Part shown: positions 8,292-12,500 of the stretch, in pieces | Numbering within the stretch: position 1 is the first letter of the stretch | Layout: each line of letters begins with the position of its first letter | Notes under the pieces: model-generated | Told to the model about the DNA's origin: nothing | What the model saw: the letters and a program-made list of their open reading frames with translations, nothing else | Databases searched by the model: none | Translations under genes and position numbers: made by a program | Source: Theodoxus fluviatilis | Lineage: Eukaryota > Mollusca > Gastropoda > Cycloneritida > Neritidae | DNA length: 12,500 nucleotides | Assembly: GCA_034096865.1 (NCBI GenBank) | Contig: JAWQFJ010025630.1 | Coordinates: forward strand, 40,001-52,500 | Direction: 5' to 3'

Positions 8292-8879
8292 AAAAACTTA
8301 AACGTTGGATTTTTCTCGGAGACTATTAAGTCTATCAACACCAAATGTGGCATGATGGTGTATGATGACAAGGCCTCAAAAAATATACATAGTGACTTGA
8401 CCTTGCTTCAAGGTCAAGGTCACAGGAGCCATAAATGTGGTCTCAAAAACAGTCATTTTTCACATTTTCCCAATTTTCTCCCAGGTTATTGAGAATGGCG
8501 ACCTTAGCTACAAGTGGTATATAGGTCAAAGCAAGCCCTATCTTTTGATACCAGTTTGGTTGACCTTGCTTCAAGGTCAAGGTCACAGTAGCTCTTCAAA
8601 GTTGGATTGTATACATATTTTGAAGTGACCTTGACCCTGAACTATGGAAGATAACTGTTTCAAACTTAATAATTATGTGGGGCACATGTTATACTTTCAT
8701 CATGAGACACATTTGGTCACATATCATCAAGGTCAAGGTCACTTTGACCCTTATGAAATGTGACCAAAATGGGGTAGTGAACCACTAAAAGTGACTATAT
8801 CTCATGGTAGAAAGTGCCAATAAGCACCATTGTGCTTCCTATGTCTTGAATTAACAGCTTTGTGTTGCATGACCTTGGA

Positions 8880-8904
8880 TGACCTTGACCTTGGGTCAAG
8901 GTCA
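8880..8904. repeat. Perfect 11-bp inverted repeat of nuclear-receptor-like half-sites
   Basis: TGACCTTGACC at 8880-8890 and GGTCAAGGTCA at 8894-8904 are exact reverse complements around a TTG spacer. Each arm holds overlapping AGGTCA-type half-sites. A related inverted pair (CTTGACCTTG and CAAGGTCAAG, 3-base spacer) occurs at 8396-8418, and a 9-base version at 8560-8580. Confidence 0.9.
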
Positions 8905-9062
8905 CATGTATTGTGGCTACACAATTTCTCTTCAACACAGATTGGCACAAAAAAATGTTTCTTTTATCATGTAAATCCCATTGACTTCGTACGAGACTGA
9001 AAAATACGCAAACGCGAGTAATCGTGTTCATGTGAAAACTGCTCGGATCAAATTAAGTTTCC

Positions 9063-9461
9063 GTGGCCCTCTTTCCTTGTAGGCGTACCTGTGTTGACCC
9101 TGGTACTTTACACACTTTCAACACAGGCTCGTATTATTCTGCTTTCCTACGACGACGCCTGCCGGCCTGTCCTTTCATGCAGTTCCATAGCTGCGCCCTG
9201 GACGTGAGGTCATTGAGGACACCCAATCTTCTGGATACGTGTCCGTGTCCGCCTTTGCTCGAGGAACAAGACGCAATGCGGACTTTTGTACCTTTGATTT
9301 TCGACTTCTTCAAACTTCTCATTGGCCAACCCAGATTACCACAGCCAGGGTTGGCCCTTCTACCTTTTGACTTGGAACTAAGGCCGAGATGTCTGAAAGA
9401 TCCTTGTTGTTCGGTGGCTCCTTGGCCAATAAAAAAACAAACAAACAATATCATGTCGTGA
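9063..9461 (+). other. Unassigned stretch open on both strands (possible exon or retroposon end)
   Basis: The plus frame is open for about 132 codons, and a minus frame at 9134-9454 is open for 106. The plus product is Cys-rich (for example RTCVDPG, SCALDV, DTCPCPP, DPCCSV) but matches no family I know. TTTCCTTGTAG at 9072-9082 resembles a splice acceptor, which would start an exon at 9083. However, an AATAAA at 9428-9433 followed by AAAC units lies before the stop. That is awkward for a coding exon and more like the A-rich end of a retroposed sequence. The minus product is Lys/Arg/Gly-rich and also unrecognised. I do not call a gene. Confidence 0.3.
9088..9127. repeat. 10-bp inverted repeat, 20-base loop
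   Basis: CCTGTGTTGA at 9088-9097 pairs exactly with TCAACACAGG at 9118-9127. It lies at the start of the dual-open stretch. It could be a coincidence, an operator-like site or a terminal hairpin of a small element. Confidence 0.7.
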
Positions 9462-9935
9462 ACAGTGTATGAGGTTGCGGGATTGGAAGGGTTGCGTACT
9501 GATGTACACCTGCTAACAAAAAGGTTATGAGAAACTCTTCTCGAACGACAGCATTCGGAGTGAATGCGTATTCGCTATACTTAGAAAGATGAAGAGTTAA
9601 ACAATTGATCCTGTATACAATGAGACATATTACTATTTGGCCTGGACAATTGTAATACGTACCGACGTTAAAAAAATTTGATGTCTTGTCGTGTTTTCAT
9701 TTCACTTCATTCCAATATGGAAAAACAGGATATCCAATGACAGCATGATTCACCGTCAAATCGATGAGGTTCACCTACTTATCGCCGTATTTTAATTTCG
9801 CAATTCTTTCTGACATAAATCAAAAGCTCCCAAGATATATATCGCGTCATCTGAATACATCTTTTATTAACCTCTGAGATGTCGTAGTTGATTGGTATGA
9901 ATGTGCATTTGTTTCTCTCCGGCTTTTCACGCAAT
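9462..9935. other. AT-rich non-coding DNA
   Basis: No open frame of note, array or RNA gene is visible between the dual-open stretch and the TAA-rich tail at 9936. Confidence 0.55.
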
Positions 9936-10366
9936 TAAATTATTATTATTTTAAAACCCACTTTCAACGAAGTCAGACACTCAAGAATGCTTCCAGCTTT
10001 AATTCTCTTCAGTCCACCCCGCAAAGTGTCGACCTCATATCCAAACGAACAACACAATGTCTTATAAGGTTGTTCCCGTTCGCACTGGCCACCTCGAGGC
10101 CACTTGAGAGAGGAAGTGTACCGATGTCTGTGGCGTGAGGCAGTCTCGACCATAAACCGACTTCCTGAAATCCTGGATCGCCACCTGTATCCACTCGACC
10201 CTGCGGCCGATGCTGATGGACGCTGAGCCTCAATGGAGTCTTGTGCAGAGACAACCCAGTCCCTCTGCGTCCCAGGCGTGCCAGGCAAGCCCCTTGGCAC
10301 GTTGGACATTACTTCCATCTTCAGCAGAAAGACCGTGGTCCTCATGACTGTGCTGGCCTGCCACAC
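9936..10366 (-). other. Possible minus-strand retroposon 3' end with TAA tail
   Basis: On the minus strand a 143-codon frame runs from 10366 into a TTTTAAAATAATAATAATTT tail at about 9955-9936. A TAA-type tail is typical of some LINEs and SINEs. The encoded peptide (for example FGYEVDTLRGGLKRIKAGS) matches no family I recognise, and overlapping frames on both strands are open. A mobile element end is the most economical reading, but the 5' limit and identity are unknown. Confidence 0.3.
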
Positions 10367-10407
10367 GTGCCTGTGCTAAAGCCGCTTCCACGCGACATAT
10401 TCGTGTC

Positions 10408-10446
10408 GGGAAGGGGAGGGATGGTGGAGAGGGGGGGGGGGGGGGG
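10408..10446 (+). repeat. G-rich purine patch ending in a 16-base G homopolymer
   Basis: GGG, GGGG and GGG runs at 10408-10420 and two GG pairs precede an uninterrupted run of 16 G at 10431-10446. It is another G-quadruplex candidate and a likely site of sequencing length error. The plus-strand frame at 10241-10696 crosses it as poly-Gly and its frame should not be trusted. Confidence 0.85.
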
Positions 10447-10834
10447 ATCTTTGCCACTTTACGGACCGTTGACTCGTACTGCTGGCGCGGGTATACAGCA
10501 TTCCATCAAGGCGTCATTCCTTGTCTTCTTATCCATGCTTGGACATGCTACGCAACATTCAGCAGAGCGTTTACTTGTCTTGGGTGAGCTGCTAAGTTAC
10601 GAAGCAAACCGACCACAGACCAGCCTTTCAAATAAGTGTTGTGAGAGCGAGTCTACCCAAATTAAATTCCTGTATCATATGTGCATACTAACATAAACGC
10701 TACAGTAGACATGTTGTAGCCGATTAAAAAAATACCACACTTTAAAAACTCCATTCAAGTAAAGCAAAAAGATTGACCTTGACCTTCCATCACAACGATC
10801 CAGTTCCATCACGATGCATCTTCTTTGTGTGCAG
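10447..10834. other. Non-coding DNA with one AGGTCA-type direct repeat
   Basis: The sequence is unassigned. TTGACCTTGACCTT at 10773-10786 holds one exact TCAAGGTCA on the minus strand plus a second half-site, about 1.9 kb beyond the repeat that carries nine of them. No other part of that repeat is recognisable here. Confidence 0.5.
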
Positions 10835-11004
10835 GGCTCGTGCCACACCCACGAGGGCGGTGGAACCCCGGGTGACTGGGAGTCACGTGACGCCTGAGGA
10901 AGCGCTTGCCTCGAGACACCTCGAGGAGGCCGACACAAAGAGCCATCCACGTGACAGGGAGGAATCAGAGGCCAGGATATGCTGCCTTGGATCCGATTGT
11001 GGGG
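10835..11004 (+). CDS. Candidate internal coding exon, unknown protein
   Basis: A pyrimidine-rich stretch ending in TTCTTTGTGTGCAG (10821-10834) resembles a splice acceptor, and GTAAGAAG from 11005 is a good donor. Between them lie 170 GC-rich bases with one frame open throughout (codons from 10836), reading ARATPTRAVEPRVTGSHVTP, then EEALASRHLEEADTKSHPRD and REESEARICCLGSDCG. The exon would enter in phase 2 and leave in phase 1. The peptide is hydrophilic and charged, with no domain I recognise. No upstream or downstream partner exon in a compatible phase can be identified in this window. Overlapping frames on both strands are also open, so the call rests on splice signals and composition. 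Confidence 0.3.
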
Positions 11005-11303
11005 GTAAGAAGTTCAGATCATGACAGGCGCTCCACTGGTGAGTTGTACGTCGGAAGGAGCAAGGAAAGGAATATCCACGGCGCAGCACGTGCTGTCCTG
11101 TGCACGAAACATCGAGTTGGTTGTCATCGCCAAAGTGCTCAGTTCTCCGGTAGCATGTAGTAGTGTACAGGAACGTTCAGTGATTGAAACAAAGAATGAG
11201 GACAGATTGATCCATTGATTTGATGGTTTTGATCGTGGAAGTTCAACATATAATGTCGCGAGGACAAGTCCATGCTTTATACATGATCCTGATCGTCTTT
11301 TTG
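11005..11303. other. Unassigned DNA downstream of the candidate exon
   Basis: If the exon is real this would be intron. Plus frames at 10906-11160 and 11021-11218 show no domain. No repeats are seen before the trinucleotide tract. Confidence 0.45.
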
Positions 11304-11573
11304 TCTCCTCCTCCTCCTCCTCCTCCTGCTCCCCCTCCTCCTCCTCCTCCTCCTCCTCCTCCTCCTCCTCCCTCCTCCTCCTCCTCCTCCTCCTCCTCCT
11401 CCTCCTCCTCCTCCTCCTCCTCCTCCTCCTCCTTCTTCTTCTTCTTCTTCTTCTTCTTCTTCTTGTTCTTCTTCTTCTTCTTCTTCTTCTTCTTCTTCTT
11501 CTTCTTCTTCTTCTTCTTCTTCTTCTTCTTCTTCTTCTTCTTCTTCTTCTTCTGTCTTCTGCTGCTGCTGCTG
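11304..11573 (+). repeat. CTC to CTT to CTG trinucleotide tract
   Basis: CTC units occupy about 11305-11432, broken by a TGCTCCCC interruption near 11327 and a lost-base phase shift near 11370. They give way to CTT units at about 11432-11553 (one G at 11465), then a short CTG block at 11559-11573 and scattered CTG/CTT beyond. The plus strand is nearly all pyrimidine for about 250 bases. The minus-strand 416-residue frame (poly-Arg, poly-Glu) and the plus-strand poly-Pro/Ser/Phe/Leu frame are translations of this tract and its neighbours, not proteins. Confidence 0.97.
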
Positions 11574-11766
11574 TTTCAGCTGCTACTGCTTCTGCTTTTG
11601 CTGCCGTCTCCATTAGAGTAAAACGCTCCCCTATATCTATACCTTTAGGCCACCATAATGTAGGAATAAAGACAAGTGTGGAAGAGCCAAAGCTTGCGAT
11701 GCTGAGCATTCTACGCCAAGTACACGTGACAATGATTAATGCTTCTTGTATGTGTGTGGAGTCGAC

Positions 11767-11770
<4 letters not shown>
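11574..11770. other. Spacer between the two large arrays
   Basis: This roughly 200-base unique segment separates the trinucleotide tract from the CT array. No gene or RNA signal is visible. Confidence 0.55.
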
Positions 11771-11819
<49 letters not shown>

Positions 11820-11861
11820 GTCTGTCTGTCTGTCTGTCTGCGTGCCTGCCTGCCTGTCTGT

Positions 11862-11935
<74 letters not shown>

Positions 11936-11978
11936 TTTCTCTTCTCTCTGTCTCTCTGTCTCTCTCTCTGTCTCTCTG

Positions 11979-12058
<80 letters not shown>
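11771..12058 (+). repeat. Compound CT / CTGT / CTGC microsatellite
   Basis: Pure CT at 11771-11815 leads into tetranucleotide CTGT and CTGC units at 11816-11918. CT with periodic TG interruptions follows, and then a long pure CT block to 12058. On the minus strand this is GA/GACA/GGCA, the same composition as the arrays at 3101-3395 and 7330-7734. Ser/Leu/Cys frames on the plus strand and Arg/Glu/Asp/Thr frames on the minus strand are low-complexity translations. Confidence 0.97.
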
Positions 12059-12061
<3 letters not shown>

Positions 12062-12071
12062 CGCTCGCTCG
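12056..12071 (+). repeat. (CTCG)4 tetranucleotide
   Basis: Four CTCG units form the junction between the CT array and the sequence leading to the CA array. Confidence 0.9.
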
Positions 12072-12080
12072 TTCTAATAC

Positions 12081-12111
12081 GCACACACGTAACCACACAA
12101 ACACTCACACG

Positions 12112-12202
<91 letters not shown>
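12081..12202 (+). repeat. (CA)n microsatellite
   Basis: An imperfect CA zone leads to pure CA blocks at about 12116-12164 and 12166-12201, split by one T. Alternating purine-pyrimidine DNA of this length is a classic Z-DNA former. The poly-Thr/His frames are translations of the array. Confidence 0.97.
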
Positions 12203-12203
<1 letters not shown>

Positions 12204-12471
12204 CACACATCATTGCTTGAGCGATAAGTATTAGAGTGGACATGTCATTTTGTGGGTTCGTCATTTGATCCTCTCGAGAGTGAGTTTGTCACGATCGGCC
12301 TTCATCCGGGATCCTGGTTGATCTGCCGTACGACGTCAACAAAGATTTGTCTGCTTTGGGTGGCCGGGGGAGAGTTAACTGCTCAGATAGAAAGGGGTTG
12401 GACACAAGGCAAACATAGTTGGGGGGATTCCGGCCTCTCAATTGCCTGGATCAGGTTGCGGTCACATTGAG
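12203..12471. other. Unassigned sequence at the right end
   Basis: A plus frame at 12252-12470 (72 codons) has no recognisable domain. CCTGGTTGATC at about 12313-12323 resembles the start of 18S rRNA, but the similarity ends at once. Confidence 0.45.
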
Positions 12472-12500
12472 TGTTTGTGTGTGTGTGCGTGTGTGCGTGA
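12472..12500 (+). repeat. (GT)n microsatellite cut by the window edge
   Basis: GT units with GC interruptions begin at about 12472 and run to the end, so the true length is unknown. Confidence 0.85.

Larger units (their letters stand above)
8204..8916 (+). mobile_element. Interspersed molluscan-type repeat with tandem AGGTCA motifs
   Basis: The repeat starts with GACTCAC ATGCGAAGC, which folds back on GTGAGTC at 8224-8230, followed by a GTCC/GGGC tetranucleotide patch at 8247-8291. Its body holds nine exact TCAAGGTCA sites on one strand or the other, often as two overlapping copies (AGGTCA direct repeat, zero spacing), at 8408, 8414, 8571, 8577, 8626, 8727, 8733, 8880 and 8896. I recognise this layout and wording (for example TTGACCTTGCTTCAAGGTCA and GAAGTGACCTTGACCCTGAA) as a widespread repeat in molluscan genomic DNA. 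That is memory, not a search. It encodes no protein that I can support: the frames at 8244-8492, 8437-8628 and 8795-9031 give LTLLQGQGH-type peptides, which are translations of the motif. The far end is placed at about 8916 because familiar sequence stops there. No matching terminal repeat is visible at that end, so the copy may be 3'-truncated. Confidence 0.75.

Noticed and set aside
8244..8628. Open frames giving LTLLQGQGH-type peptides as a protein family
   Set aside because: The recurring peptide is the translation of CTTGACCTTG/CAAGGTCAAG motifs in a non-coding interspersed repeat. Such entries are repeat artefacts.
10909..10926. CCTCGAG / CTCGAGG inverted repeat
   Set aside because: The arms are only 7 bases with a 4-base loop in a GC-rich open frame, so chance is a sufficient explanation.
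11014..12264. Minus-strand 416-residue open frame
   Set aside because: It is made almost wholly of poly-Arg, poly-Glu and Arg/Glu/Asp/Thr repeats from translating CTC/CTT, CT and CA arrays. There is no domain, and an array with a three-base or compatible period stays open by construction.
12311..12330. Start of an 18S rRNA gene (CCTGGTTGATC)
   Set aside because: The match is about a dozen bases, with a missing base and no continuation of the rRNA sequence.

Overview
The window looks like repeat-rich, gene-poor nuclear DNA of an animal, most likely a mollusc and probably a gastropod. Nothing in it resembles a bacterial operon, phage or organelle. Four things point this way: very long purine microsatellites of the (GA)n/(GACA)n type; a tRNA-derived SINE with a conserved central domain; a fragment of a CR1/L2/Rex1-like non-LTR retrotransposon; and an interspersed repeat with tandem TCAAGGTCA motifs that I recognise from molluscan genomic DNA. 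The organism assignment is inference. No complete protein-coding gene can be supported. Most long open frames are translations of microsatellites or other repeats.

Layout. 1-440: AT-rich sequence with a (GA)24 tract. 441-854: a minus-strand tRNA-derived SINE with A and B boxes, a conserved middle domain and a tail. 855-3100: mostly unique non-coding DNA with weak open frames. 3101-3395: a compound GA/GACA/GACC purine tract, followed by two small degenerate repeat groups (3405-3470 and 3683-3769). 4141-4747: a decayed reverse transcriptase fragment with at least one frameshift and one in-frame TGA, cut off after the first catalytic aspartate. 5276-5434: a GA tract with an AT core. 6324-6361: a perfect hairpin with a GAAA loop. 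7307-7734: a strong G-quadruplex candidate that runs straight into a 400-base GA-rich compound microsatellite. 8035-8180: a G/T-only-like GTTT/GGTT zone. 8204-8916: the repeat carrying nine exact TCAAGGTCA sites. 9063-9461: a stretch open on both strands. 9936-10366: a possible minus-strand retroposon end with a TAA tail. 10835-11004: a GC-rich candidate internal exon. 11304-11573: a trinucleotide tract running CTC, then CTT, then CTG. 11771-12202: a compound CT / CTGT-CTGC / CT / CTCG / CA tract. 12472-12500: the start of a GT tract cut by the window edge.

The elements do not form a pathway. What links them is genome architecture: retroposons of several ages, many arrays able to form non-B DNA (triplex, G-quadruplex, Z-DNA, hairpin), and one repeat that spreads dense candidate nuclear-receptor half-sites. 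The best candidates for something biologically interesting are that receptor-motif repeat, the perfect GAAA-loop hairpin and the candidate exon near 10.9 kb.
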